Assembly: GCF_018623055.1 (NCBI RefSeq)
Contig: NZ_CP076019.1
Coordinates: forward strand, 2,604,001-2,668,000
From: Halorubrum sp. 2020YC2
GTDB lineage: Archaea > Halobacteriota > Halobacteria > Halobacteriales > Haloferacaceae
Direction of reading: 5' to 3'
DNA length: 64,000 nt
This document shows, piece after piece, positions 51,316 to 61,255 of the stretch. Made by a program: the position numbers and the translations under genes. Every line of letters begins with the position of its first letter. Position 1 is the stretch's first letter. The notes below the pieces were generated by a model. The model made no database searches and was not told the origin of the DNA. It was given only the letters and a program-made list of their open reading frames with translations.

Positions 51316-52668
51316 TCACGCCGCGTGGTCGTTCGCGAACCGCTCCGCAGCGGCGGCGATGGTCGCTCTCGCCCGAACGACCTGCTTCCACGCGATCGTC
51401 TCGTCCGGGTAGTGCGCCTCGTCGATGGTGCCGGGGCCGAACAGCACCGCCGGGATACCGGCCGCGACGAAGTGCCGCGAGTCGGCGCCGTACGTCGCGC
51501 CCCGCGGCTCGGCGTCCGGGAGGCCGGTCGCGGCGAGTCCGGCGCGGACCGCTTCGACGACCGGCTCGTCGACGGCGACCTCGGCCGGCTCGAACTGGAC
51601 GGAGAACCGCTCGAACCGCGGCGGGCGCTCGCGCAGCCATGCGTCCTCGGCCGCGACGCGCTCCAGCCGCTCGTGGAACGCCGCCTCCACCTCGTCGACG
51701 GTCTCGCCGGGCGCGACGCCGATCCGGAACTCCGCGGCGAGCGTCGCCGGGACCGTCGACGCCCACGACCCCGCCTCGACCCGGCCGCAGACGACCGGCC
51801 ACGGGACGGGGAACTCCCCGTACAGCGGGTGCGAGACCGACTCGCCGCGCTCCGACTCCAAGTCCGCGAACGCCTCCCGCACGGCCTCGAAGCGCGGGAG
51901 CACGTCCTCGCCGCGCCAGCGCGTGGCCGCGTGCGCGCTCCGGCCGTCGATCTCCAGCCGGGCCATGAGCGACCCCTCGCAGGCGACGACCGGACGCAGT
52001 TCGGTCGGCTCCGCGACGATCGCCGCGTCGCGCTCGAAGGGGTACGGGCTCGCGAGCGCGGCGGTCGCCGCGCCGTACCCCCCGTCCTCCTCGCCGGCGA
52101 CGGCCTCGACCGCGAGCCGAAGGCCGGCCGACGGGAGGTCGACGGACCCGTCAGCGACCCCCGCTCGCACGTCGAGGGCGGCGCCGACGCAGGCGGCGAG
52201 TCCCGACTTCATGTCGGCCGCGCCGCGGGCGGTGAGCGTCTCGCCGGTCCCGTCGCCGCCGCCGGCCGCGTTCGCGCTTCGCTCAGACGCGTCGCGCCAG
52301 ACCGGTTCGAACGGGTCGCTCGACCACTCGGTCGGCTCTGCGGGGACGACGTCGAGGTGGCCGTTCAGGACCAGCGTCGGGGTCGGATCGTCGCCGTTCC
52401 CGGCTTCGTCCGGGGGCGCCCCGTCGCCCGCGCCGCCGAGTTCGAGGACGCCCGCGACGCTGCGCCGGCCCTCCACGGCCGCCGCCTCGAGGTCGTCCGG
52501 GAAGGAGGGGTGGTCCGCGAGGACGGCGGGGTCGGCGTCCCAGGCGTACGTCTCGAAGCCGAGGGCCGAGAGTCGCTCCGCGACGAACGCGGTCGCGGCC
52601 GCCTCCTCGCCGGCGGTCGAGCGGTGCCGGCAGAGGTCGGCGGCGAACGCGCGCATGTCGAACTCCAT
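51316..52668 (-). CDS. M20 family deacylase/desuccinylase (ArgE/DapE-like)
   Basis: The 450-residue metallohydrolase has LVLNGHLDVVP (first zinc histidine and the catalytic Asp), TARGAADMKSG (bridging Asp), VAGEEDGGYGA (general base Glu) and the late GADSRHFVAAGIPAVLFGPG with the last zinc histidine before DEAHYPDE. A dimerisation domain lies between. It is a paralog of the lysK gene in the arginine block, so it could act on N-acyl amino acids or succinyl-diaminopimelate. ATG 52668 is preferred over the further upstream start because the extra residues are not conserved-looking. Confidence 0.87.
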   Translation of the reverse strand: MEFDMRAFAADLCRHRSTAGEEAAATAFVAERLSALGFETYAWDADPAVLADHPSFPDDLEAAAVEGRRSVAGVLELGGAGDGAPPDEAGNGDDPTPTLVLNGHLDVVPAEPTEWSSDPFEPVWRDASERSANAAGGGDGTGETLTARGAADMKSGLAACVGAALDVRAGVADGSVDLPSAGLRLAVEAVAGEEDGGYGAATAALASPYPFERDAAIVAEPTELRPVVACEGSLMARLEIDGRSAHAATRWRGEDVLPRFEAVREAFADLESERGESVSHPLYGEFPVPWPVVCGRVEAGSWASTVPATLAAEFRIGVAPGETVDEVEAAFHERLERVAAEDAWLRERPPRFERFSVQFEPAEVAVDEPVVEAVRAGLAATGLPDAEPRGATYGADSRHFVAAGIPAVLFGPGTIDEAHYPDETIAWKQVVRARATIAAAAERFANDHAA

Positions 52669-52773
52669 GCTCGCGGCGACGGCGGGGGGTCGGAAACCGT
52701 TTCGGGTGGCGAGGCCGACTCCCACCGCGGTTCTAAACGTTTATCCGTCGGCTGACCCTACAGCGATTCGTCT

Positions 52774-52847
52774 GGGCCGGTAGCTCAGTTAGGGAGAGCG
52801 TCCGGCTTTTAACCGGACGGTCGGGGGTTCGAATCCCTCCCGGCCCG
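52774..52847 (+). tRNA. trnK: tRNA-Lys (anticodon UUU)
   Basis: The 74-base gene folds as a full cloverleaf. Acceptor arms are GGGCCGG (52774-52780) and CCGGCCC (52840-52846), with discriminator G. The D arm is GCTC/GAGC, the anticodon stem TCCGG/CCGGA with loop CTTTTAA (anticodon TTT), and the T arm GGGGG TTCGAAT CCCTC. No intron is present and CCA is not encoded. The tRNA 3' half is the template of the four repeat units that follow directly. Confidence 0.95.
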
Positions 52848-53291
52848 TACACCGAACCGCCGAGCGACAGCGAGGCGGTGAGGGAACCGGCCGAGAGGGA
52901 TTCGAAGCAGGGAACGGAGCGAAGCGGAGTGACCGTGGTTCGAATCCCTCCCGGCCCGTACACCGAACCGCCGAGCGACAGCGAGGCGGTGAGGGAACCG
53001 GCCGAGAGGGATTCGAAGCAGGGAACGGAGCGAAGCGGAGTGACCGTGGTTCGAATCCCTCCCGGCCCGTACACCGAACCGCCGAGCGACAGCGAGGCGG
53101 TGAGGGAACCGGCCGAGAGGGATTCGAAGCAGGGAACGGAGCGAAGCGGAGTGACCGTGGTTCGAATCCCTCCCGGCCCGTACACCGAACCGCCGAGCGA
53201 CAGCGAGGCGGTGAGGGAACCGGCCGAGAGGGATTCGAAGCAGGGAACGGAGCGAAGCGGAGTGACCGTGGTTCGAATCCCTCCCGGCCCG
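52848..53291 (+). repeat. Four tandem 111-base units, each ending in the tRNA-Lys 3' half
   Basis: Units end at 52958, 53069, 53180 and 53291, exactly 111 bases apart, and appear identical apart from their junctions. Each ends with GGTTCGAATCCCTCCCGGCC, the T-arm and acceptor 3' arm of tRNA-Lys. Within each unit, GAGGGATTCGAA is the reverse complement of the T-arm TTCGAATCCCTC, so a hairpin of about 12 base pairs with a 30-base loop can form. Repeated duplication of a tRNA 3' end is what integrase attachment sites produce, but no integrase gene lies near. Confidence 0.9.
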
Positions 53292-53558
53292 CTGTACCGC
53301 CGCGAGCAAAATCGCGAGCGGCGGTGCTGTGCTGAGGGAGGGTTCGAATCAGGGAGCGGGAGGTGAGCGAGCGTAGCGAGCGAACGGGAGCGACTGTGGT
53401 TCGAATCCCGTCGCGCCCGTTCCGCTCACTCCGTTCGGTCACGGGCGCGACTGACCCACGCTCGCTTCGCTCGCGTGGATCCCTCCCGGCCCGCTGTCAC
53501 CGCCGCGAGCAACTCCGCGAGCGGCAGTACTGTGTGAAGGGGGTTCGAACAGCCGGAG
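53292..53558. other. Degenerate tRNA-3'-like repeats downstream of the 111-base array
   Basis: This stretch has no gene. It holds decayed versions of the same pieces: GGTTCGAATCCCGTCGCGCC near 53399-53418, GGATCCCTCCCGGCCCGCTG near 53476-53496, and twice a GTnACCGCCGCGAGCAA...GCGAGCGGC(A/G)G block (about 53294-53325 and 53495-53530). GTTCGAAT and GTTCGAAC recur. The array is therefore longer than its four clean units and fades with distance from the tRNA. Confidence 0.6.
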
Positions 53559-54380
53559 TCACTCCGTGCCGCCGGCCCACTCCAGCGCCGCCCGCCGCCG
53601 GTCGAGGAGCGTGCCGAGGTGATCCGCCTCGACGGTCTCCAGCGTTCCGCCTCGCTCCCCGACGAGCGACCGGACGGGGGCGAGCGGCGTGTTCTCGTCG
53701 CCCGTGCCGTGCCAGGCACGGAGCGGGACGCCGGCCGGGCCCGGGTCGAACGACGCGCTCGCGAACGCCCGGTTCTCGCGTTCGACCGCCCCCGCGCCGC
53801 GGGCGAGGGCCTCGTGGAAGTCGGCAGCCACCGCGTCGGCAACCGACTCGGAGAGGGAGCGGTCGGTGTACTGCGAGACGACGGCGTCGGGACCGGCGAC
53901 CGACGCGAGCGCCTTCGAGATCCGGAACGCCGCGCGCAGCGCGAACGGGACCGCCGCGAGCGTCGCGAGGGCGTTCTCGGCCGGGGGGACGACGCTGCTC
54001 ACCAGCCCGGTTCGGGCCACTCGGTCGTTGTCCGCGGCGGCGAGCGCGAACGGGCCGCCGCCGGAGAACCCGAGGACGCCGGCTCGGTCGACCGACTCCC
54101 AGTCGAGGAGTTCACCGACGTCGTCGCCCCAGTCCCCCCACGACCACTCCGCCGGGGGCGGCGACGAGCGACCGTACCCCGGCCGATCCGGGACGAGAAC
54201 TCGGACGCCGGCCGCGGTCGCGGGCGCCGACAGCAGCGCCCCGAACAGCCGCGACCCCGGGGTGCCGTGGTGGACGACCACCGGCCGGCCGTCGGGGTCG
54301 CCGGCGGTCGCGTACGCGAGGGTGCGTCCGTCGGAGAGGATGCGCGCGTCGGTCGAGAGATCCGCGGACGGAGGCGTCAT
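53559..54380 (-). CDS. Alpha/beta hydrolase
   Basis: The 273-residue protein is an alpha/beta hydrolase. The oxyanion region is HHGTPGSRL, the nucleophile elbow GFSGGGPFAL places Ser106, the acid lies in WHGTGDENTPL and the histidine in VEADHLGTLL. Family members of this small type include esterases and haloperoxidase-like enzymes; no substrate is visible. It is convergent with the tRNA repeat array and alone on its strand. Confidence 0.88.
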   Translation of the reverse strand: MTPPSADLSTDARILSDGRTLAYATAGDPDGRPVVVHHGTPGSRLFGALLSAPATAAGVRVLVPDRPGYGRSSPPPAEWSWGDWGDDVGELLDWESVDRAGVLGFSGGGPFALAAADNDRVARTGLVSSVVPPAENALATLAAVPFALRAAFRISKALASVAGPDAVVSQYTDRSLSESVADAVAADFHEALARGAGAVERENRAFASASFDPGPAGVPLRAWHGTGDENTPLAPVRSLVGERGGTLETVEADHLGTLLDRRRAALEWAGGTE

Positions 54381-54540
54381 CGTTGGGGACCTACGCGGCG
54401 GTTCTCGGAGGAGGGGAAAACGGGTTGCGGTCTCGCGGTCTCGGCGTCGACAGCGGCGCCGCTGGCGGGCGTCGAAGGGGGAAAAAGCGTGTGACGCGTC
54501 AGCGCGTGACTCGGACGCGTCTACCGTGACGCGCGGGCGC

Positions 54541-55197
54541 TCAGTAGCCGAGCTGCTCGCGCACGAGGACGACCGTCGTCCGGCCCGCCTCGGTCTCGCG
54601 CCGGTAGATCAGCTGCTTCGCGATGGAGGACTCGACGCCGTACGCCTCCTGCGCGCGCTCGTTCTCCAGCGGGTACGCGACCGACTCCAGCCGTTCGAAC
54701 GCGTCCGAGAGCGTCGGGACGATCTTGTTGATCCCGGTGACGATGACGACGCTGCCCGCGGCGAACGGGTACGCGCCGATCCGGCTGCCGGAGAGGTCGG
54801 CGGCGACCAGCTCGCCCGTCTGCGCGACCGCGTTAATTCCGCCGAGGAAGTAGTCGGCGGTCTGCGACTCGCGGCGCGCGGTCTGCCGCTCGGCGTCGTC
54901 GTCGATGCCCCAGATCTGGTCCGGCAGGCTCTCCCACTCGTGGTCGCCCTCGCTCAGGAACTCGTCGAACCCGATCTCTTCGAGCGTCGTCGAGTGCCCG
55001 TTCATCACCGAGACCCCGTCGGGGATCTGGGATTTGACGGTTTCGAGGGCCTCGTCGGCGTCGTCAACGACGACCACGTCGAAGCCGCGCTCTTCCAGGT
55101 TCGCGACCGTCTCCTCGACGGTCTCGTCGTCGGGGAGTTCGTCCAGTTCCGCGTCGATCTCGGCGTCGTCGGCGTAGTCCGTTTTCTGCTGTGGCAT
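54541..55197 (-). CDS. LUD-domain protein (LutC/YkgG-like)
   Basis: The 218-residue protein has the lactate-utilisation LUD fold: SVMNGHSTTLEEIGFDEFL, then ADYFLGGINAVAQTGELVAADLSGSRIG and GSVVIVTGINKIVPTLSDAFERL. An acidic N-terminal segment and a helical C terminus flank it. In bacteria such proteins work with LutA and LutB in L-lactate oxidation; no lutA or lutB lies here, so a general role in binding a metabolite is the safest statement. Confidence 0.87.
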   Translation of the reverse strand: MPQQKTDYADDAEIDAELDELPDDETVEETVANLEERGFDVVVVDDADEALETVKSQIPDGVSVMNGHSTTLEEIGFDEFLSEGDHEWESLPDQIWGIDDDAERQTARRESQTADYFLGGINAVAQTGELVAADLSGSRIGAYPFAAGSVVIVTGINKIVPTLSDAFERLESVAYPLENERAQEAYGVESSIAKQLIYRRETEAGRTTVVLVREQLGY

Positions 55198-55488
55198 AGT
55201 GAACGTGAGAACCTCGTCGGAAGATTGGAGGGGCGGGAGTCACTTAACCGCTCGCGGACACCGCCGTCCGGTGGTGACGCCGGTGTTACCCTCGTGTCGC
55301 ACGAGCCGAATATGAGAGTCGATACCGATGCTCGCGGCGGGGCGACGAGCCGGTGGCTCAGCGGTCGTCGAGTCGTCGATAAAAATCGCGTGTCGTCGAG
55401 GCCCGAAGGGGCGCGCGACGCTCGGTCTGCGGACGGTTCGGTGAAGCGGCTGTAGTCGGCGTGAGGGTGTGAAGGCGTTAACCGAACT
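55198..55488. other. Gap between LUD gene and thermosome gene end
   Basis: No gene is evident in these 291 bases. It contains GATAAAAATCGCG around 55377-55389, an AT-rich TATA-like site of no clear gene, and the LUD promoter region immediately upstream of 55197. I see no repeat or hairpin that stands out. Confidence 0.35.
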
Positions 55489-57183
<1,695 letters not shown>

Positions 57184-57200
57184 TGATTGTTTGTGATTCT

Positions 57201-57207
57201 ATATAAA
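57201..57207 (-). promoter_or_regulatory. TATA box of the thermosome gene
   Basis: On the minus strand the sequence reads GGGTTTATATAGAATCACAA. The TTTATAT core is a near-ideal haloarchaeal TATA box, preceded by purine-rich CGAAGGG. A strong promoter is expected for this highly expressed heat-shock chaperonin. Confidence 0.65.
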
Positions 57208-57280
57208 CCCTTCGCTCGGTGCGTGCGAAACCGCAACACGGTGGGGAGTATTACTCGGTATGCGGTGGGTTCACACGGCG

Positions 57281-57650
57281 CTTTTTATAGAACTCCAGAT
57301 CAACTGCTGGGCGCGAATCGGGGTAGCAAACCGGGGTGGCGCGTGCCGACGAGCGCCCACAGGGCGCGAGTCGCACGCGCGAGGTCGCCGGCGGCGAAGC
57401 CGCCGGCTGCCAGAGGGACCTTCGGTCCCTCGCTGGAGTCGCTGGCTCCCGGAGCGAAGCAGAGGGTGCCAGCGACGAGGCTGGGGAGGCGTGAGGCTGC
57501 GGTTGCTATGCGGTGCGGTCGGGAGGACTCAAAGGGGCAGCCGGGAGGCGGGCGCAGGCGAAGTAAGGACCACAGCGAGGGAGCGAACGAAGTGAGCGAC
57601 CGAGTGAGGACCGCAGCGAGCGTGCGCCCGCCTCCCGGCTGGGGCTTTGG
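57281..57650 (+). ncRNA. Intergenic structured element, copy 6 (displaced TATA box)
   Basis: A TATA-like TTTTTATAG sits at 57282-57290, but the conserved GGTGGCGCGTGCC begins only at 57335, about 45 bases later instead of 10-20. P1 has a GAC/GTC 3-base helix, opposed GA steps and inner stem GCGCCC/GGGCGC with ACA loop. Triloop hairpins GCCGGCGGC-GAA and GAGGGACC-TTC follow. P2 is GTCGCTGGC/GCCAGCGAC. P3 pairs AGCCGGGAGGCGGGCGCA 57539-57556 perfectly with 57623-57640. It lies between the thermosome and PNO1 genes, both on the other strand. Confidence 0.65.
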
Positions 57651-57750
57651 CGGTGTTCACCGTCGATCAGTAGCCACCCACGTATCGCCCAGCGACTGGG
57701 GCTGTGTAATGAGTCGCCACACCGCTAGTAACAGCGAGTTAGAAACAAAC
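57637..57750 (+). repeat. Two 57-base modules after element copy 6
   Basis: Module starts are GGCTGGGGCTTTGG at 57637 and GACTGGGGCTGTGT at 57694, exactly 57 bases apart. Both have lost the TTTATAA core: the first ends in CACGTATCGCC and the second in GAGTTAGAAACAAAC. These are the most decayed modules in the window while still keeping the period. They end about 30 bases before the PNO1 stop codon. Confidence 0.5.
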
Positions 57751-57786
57751 AGCGACGCCGACCGCAACACCAGAAAATCCGCTCGC

Positions 57787-58329
57787 TTATTGCGGTGCGT
57801 TGAAGCTCACGTCGTCGTCGAGTTCGTTCGACATGCGCTCCAAGTACGAGTACACCGCGCCGTGGGGCGCCCCGTCGAGCAGCATCCCGACGGCCCGCCG
57901 GACCACTTCAAGCTCCTCGGGCTGTCCCACCGCGCCCACGGTCGAGCCGTAGACGACGACGTTGGCGCCCGACAGTTCCTCCAGTAACTCGCGCGTCCGG
58001 CCGTTCTCACCGATGATCCGGCCCTTCTTGCGCTGGAGGTCGTTGTCGTTGCGGGTGTGCTCGGAGAGGTCGATTAAATCGAGCGTCCGGAGGTCGTGGT
58101 CGAGGATCGACAGCGCGGTCTCCGGCTTGAACCCGCGCCCGATCGCCTTGATGATGTCCGGCGCGACCATCGCGGCGACCGGGTCGTCGCGCTCCTCGAT
58201 GGCGACGCTCCCCGACTCCGAGTCGATGTCGAGCCGCACGTTCGCCCGCTCTTCGATCTCCCGCATCGTCTCGCCGCCGGCGCCGATGACGACGCCGATC
58301 CGGTCCTGCGGAACCGTCACGTGTTGCAT
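57787..58329 (-). CDS. KH-domain protein PNO1/Dim2 (ribosome biogenesis)
   Basis: The archaeal homologue of Pno1/Dim2 binds pre-16S rRNA near its 3' end during small-subunit maturation. The 180-residue protein has two KH domains: VVIGAGGETMREIEE at 14-28 (GxxG at 16-19) and GRIIGENGRTRELLEELSGA at 103-122. Start is ATG 58329. RIO1 kinase, its usual partner, is 700 bases upstream on the same strand, with an acetyltransferase gene inserted on the opposite strand between them. Confidence 0.93.
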   Translation of the reverse strand: MQHVTVPQDRIGVVIGAGGETMREIEERANVRLDIDSESGSVAIEERDDPVAAMVAPDIIKAIGRGFKPETALSILDHDLRTLDLIDLSEHTRNDNDLQRKKGRIIGENGRTRELLEELSGANVVVYGSTVGAVGQPEELEVVRRAVGMLLDGAPHGAVYSYLERMSNELDDDVSFNAPQ

Positions 58330-58488
58330 ACCACGGAGTACCCGGCGAAGCCCTTTAAGAGTGTTCCGCCGCGGGCGGTGTGTGCCAGTATGACGGTTCT
58401 CGCCGGGGATTTCGCTCGCTGTCACCGAAGTCGGCACGGAGTGGCACACCGCCGGTGGCGCTTTCGGCCTCCGGGCCGATCCCCGACT

Positions 58489-59007
58489 ATGGAGATCCGC
58501 CCTCCCGAGACCGACGCGGAGATCCGGGAACTGATCCGCGCGCACGGTCGCTCGTGGCGCGCGGCCTACGACGACATCCTCCCGGAGTCGTTGCTCGACG
58601 CGATGACGGTCGACCCGACGCCGGAGGAGGTGGAAGAGTGGGCAGACGGCTTCAAAACCGACGACAGCGCCGTCTTCGTCGCCGTCGTCGGCGGAACAGT
58701 CAGGGGGTTCGTCGAGACGCGCTGGGGCGAGGGGAACACGAAGCCGTTCGTCGGGCCCGACGAGGCCGGGGTGAAGGCGATATACGTCCACCCCGACTGG
58801 TGGGGCGAGGGAGTCGGAACGGCCCTGCTCGACCGCGGCCTCGACGCGCTCCCGGACGGCGTGGAGGCGGTCCGACTCGAAGCGTTCGCCGACAACGACG
58901 TCGGCGCCCGCTTCTACGAGGCGCGAGGGTTCAAACGGGTGGAGACGGACGAGACCGAGATCGCCGGCGAGACGTATCCGACCGTGGTCTACGCCCGCGA
59001 TCTCTGA
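58489..59007 (+). CDS. GNAT family N-acetyltransferase
   Basis: The 172-residue protein has a complete GNAT fold. The acetyl-CoA loop is PDWWGEGVGTALLDRGL, after the strand AGVKAIYVH, and the C-terminal part FADNDVGARFYEARGFKRV is typical of the RimI-like branch. The substrate is unknown. ATG 58489 is taken because the longer frame upstream overlaps the PNO1 promoter. Its insertion between PNO1 and RIO1 genes on the opposite strand looks like local rearrangement. Confidence 0.88.
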   Translation: MEIRPPETDAEIRELIRAHGRSWRAAYDDILPESLLDAMTVDPTPEEVEEWADGFKTDDSAVFVAVVGGTVRGFVETRWGEGNTKPFVGPDEAGVKAIYVHPDWWGEGVGTALLDRGLDALPDGVEAVRLEAFADNDVGARFYEARGFKRVETDETEIAGETYPTVVYARDL

Positions 59008-59037
59008 TCCGAACGGGCGACCGGAGCGGCAGCCGAG

Positions 59038-60021
59038 TCACTCCCTCTTGTCCGCTTCCGACCCCTCGCCCGCTCCTGCGCCCGACTCTCGGCCGTCCGG
59101 CTCCCCGCTCGGGTCCGCTTCCGGTTCCGTCACGTACGCGCGGAGGTCGTCGGGGTCGACGTCGATCCCCTGCCGGGTGAAAAAGGCGGCCACGTTCTCG
59201 CAGTCGCGGTCGAGGAACTCCCCGGCGTTGGGGTGGTGGACCGTCACCGCCTGTCCGAGGTCGATGATCACCAGCTCGCCCTCGTGGATGATCATGTTGT
59301 ACTCCGAGAGGTCGCCGTGGATCAGCCCGGCGCCGTACAGTCGACGCATGTACTCGCGGACGACCTCGTAGGCCGTCTCCGGGTTCTCCACGTCGACCTC
59401 GCTCAGGCGCCGAGCGCGCTCCTCGGCGTGGCCGACGAGTTCCATCACGAGGACGTTGCGCTGGACCGCGATCGGTTCGGGCACCCGGACGCCGGCCTTG
59501 CGCGCGCGTTCGAGGTTCGCGAACTCCTTGCGCGTCCACGCCAGCACGACCGCCTTCTTGTCGCTCGCGATGCCGTCGAAGCGCGGGTCCCCCTCTAAGT
59601 AGTCGCGCATCTGCCGGAAGTTCGAGGAGTTGATCCGGTACACCTTCACCGCGACCTCGCGCTCAGGCGTGACGCCTTCGGGGCCGCCGCCGGCGGCCTC
59701 GGACCCCGGCTCCGGTCGCTCGCCCGCCTGCCCGCCGAGCGCCTCGAAGACGCTCGCCTCCTTCCCGGTGGACACCGGCCCGCCGAACGCGTCGACGTAC
59801 CCGTCCTGCACGAGCTTGTAGACGGCCGCGAGCGTGGCGTCGTCGAACACCGACTCCTGCAGCTTGAACTGCTCGGTGTCTTTGATCCGCTTGCGGAACT
59901 CGTCGAACTCGCGGTCCTGCCGCCGGGCGATCCGGTCGGACTCGGTGTCGGAGACGTCGAGCTGCTCCCACTCGTCGCCGGGCTGGTCCGCGGGTTCGAG
60001 CAGGCCGAAGTCCTCGCTCAT
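59038..60021 (-). CDS. rio1: RIO1 family serine protein kinase
   Basis: RIO1 is an atypical kinase/ATPase needed for late 30S subunit maturation. The 327-residue protein shows the RIO nucleotide loop VSTGKEASVFEA, the invariant Lys in VAVKVYRINSSNFR, the catalytic LIHGDLSEYNMIIHE and the metal-binding LVIIDLGQAV. An acidic insertion at about residues 100-120 and an acidic tail are halophile traits. It pairs functionally with PNO1 downstream. Confidence 0.94.
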   Translation of the reverse strand: MSEDFGLLEPADQPGDEWEQLDVSDTESDRIARRQDREFDEFRKRIKDTEQFKLQESVFDDATLAAVYKLVQDGYVDAFGGPVSTGKEASVFEALGGQAGERPEPGSEAAGGGPEGVTPEREVAVKVYRINSSNFRQMRDYLEGDPRFDGIASDKKAVVLAWTRKEFANLERARKAGVRVPEPIAVQRNVLVMELVGHAEERARRLSEVDVENPETAYEVVREYMRRLYGAGLIHGDLSEYNMIIHEGELVIIDLGQAVTVHHPNAGEFLDRDCENVAAFFTRQGIDVDPDDLRAYVTEPEADPSGEPDGRESGAGAGEGSEADKRE

Positions 60022-60112
60022 TCGTGGCAGGGTTCGGCGCCGCGAGGGATAAGCGAGGGGGTCGGTGCCGGAGCCGGTCGCGCGGGCGGAGCGGGACCGC
60101 GTGCGGGCCCCG

Positions 60113-60661
60113 CTACAGCACGTCGAGCGCGTCCTCGACCGGCATGTGGCCGTCGCGGACGGCCTCCAGTATCGCCCGGCGCTCCTCGGTCTCCGGGTCG
60201 GTCGCGTCCGCCTCGTCGCCGTCGCCGCCGGCCTCCGCGAGCGTCACCTTCTCCGTCTCCCCGACGAACTCGGGGAAGTCGGTGCCGTCCGCGAGCGCCG
60301 TCTCCTTCTTCACGCGGTAGGAACCGGCGTCGGTGGTGTAGAGGTCGCCGGGGTGGAAGAAGTACCAGTCCTCGCGGTCGAACCGCACCGCGATCCGCGC
60401 CTTCGCGCCGAAGTTCCGCGCGAAGAAGAGTAGCGCCTCCACCTCCTCGCCGGTGAGGTAGATGGGGTCGCCCGCGCTCGATTTCGCCTCGATGGCGTAG
60501 AACGTCTCGCCGTCGCCCGCGAGCACGTCCGGAAGCTCCCGCTCCGTGGCGGAGCCGCTGGCCGGCGCGCGCATCACGGCGAACCCCGCGTCGTCTAAGG
60601 CGTTCACCAGCTCGCGCTCCCGGCGGTCCCCCTTCCGGTTAGCGGACACGGTCGTCGTCAC
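60113..60661 (-). CDS. hjc: Holliday junction resolvase Hjc
   Basis: Hjc cuts four-way DNA junctions. The 182-residue protein carries the archaeal Hjc nuclease pattern: [20 protein letters not shown], then LPDVLAG with the metal Asp, and FYAIEAKSS with the E-x-K. The C-terminal 50 residues are an acidic extension. The ATG at 60661 gives [12 protein letters not shown]; the in-frame GTG just inside would give a start closer to most Hjc proteins. Either fits. Confidence 0.93.
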   Translation of the reverse strand: MTTTVSANRKGDRRERELVNALDDAGFAVMRAPASGSATERELPDVLAGDGETFYAIEAKSSAGDPIYLTGEEVEALLFFARNFGAKARIAVRFDREDWYFFHPGDLYTTDAGSYRVKKETALADGTDFPEFVGETEKVTLAEAGGDGDEADATDPETEERRAILEAVRDGHMPVEDALDVL

Positions 60662-60730
60662 CCGGTTCGGTCATGGGCGTCGTAGACGCGAGCCGGGCAA
60701 AAGCCCGGCGGGTCGGCGGTCCACCGGCCA

Positions 60731-60807
60731 CGGAGCGGCTCCACGCCCGCGGTGCCGTCCCGTTCGCGCGGAGCGGCTCCACGCCCGCGGCGCCGTCGCG
60801 CCTCGCG
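60731..60807. repeat. 38-base direct repeat pair upstream of hjc
   Basis: CGGAGCGGCTCCACGCCCGC begins at 60731 and again at 60769, 38 bases on, and the similarity extends over the following GGTGCCGTC or GGCGCCGTC. The repeat lies between hjc and the rhodanese gene end. It is probably a slipped duplication, with no sign of function. Confidence 0.5.
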
Positions 60808-61179
60808 TCACCCACGCAGCCGCCACCACAGCGACCGGATCCGGTAGCCGAGCGACCCGCGCTCGTACCCGTTCCAGCCGCTCATCCCGCCGGCGAGCGT
60901 CGACGCCTCGTAACCCGCGTCGTCGAGCACCCGGGTCGCGCGCTTGGCGACGACCCCCATCTTACAGACGGTGACGACCTCGCGGCCGTCGGGGACCTCG
61001 TCGAGCCGGCGACGGAGCGCGGCGTCGTCGCCGCCCCGGAGTTCGTCGTACACGGGGACGTTCCGGCTCCCCTCGATCGCGCCGCCCTCGTAGTCAGACG
61101 CGGGGCGGATATCCAGCAGGAACGGCTCGTCGTCGGTGCCGAGGCGCTCGTCCAGTTCGTCCGGGCGGATGCGACTCAT
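60808..61179 (-). CDS. Rhodanese-domain sulfurtransferase
   Basis: The 123-residue single-domain rhodanese transfers sulfane sulfur through a cysteine persulfide. The active-site loop is VTVCKMGVVAKRA with Cys72; LLDIRPASDYEGGAIEGSRN is the conserved N-terminal part and LAGGMSGWNGYE the C-terminal part. The last 15 residues are basic and aromatic. Partner proteins cannot be named from context. Confidence 0.92.
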   Translation of the reverse strand: MSRIRPDELDERLGTDDEPFLLDIRPASDYEGGAIEGSRNVPVYDELRGGDDAALRRRLDEVPDGREVVTVCKMGVVAKRATRVLDDAGYEASTLAGGMSGWNGYERGSLGYRIRSLWWRLRG

Positions 61180-61255
61180 CGACGGATGGTCGGCCTCGCG
61201 GGGGAAATCCCTGCCGGCTGCCGCCGCGATCGGTGCTCGGCGGGCGCCGCCGCCC

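Noticed and set aside
52733-53442. Several repeat-containing open frames across the tRNA array (both strands)
   Set aside because: They arise because 111 is divisible by three, so each frame stays open through all four units. The units are tRNA-derived, not protein-coding.
52774-54380. A genomic island at the tRNA-Lys gene
   Set aside because: No integrase, transposase or plasmid/virus gene lies on either side, and flanking genes look like normal chromosome.
57787-58791. A longer PNO1 protein starting near 58791
   Set aside because: The extension is antisense to the GNAT gene and lacks domain content. The KH protein begins naturally at ATG 58329.
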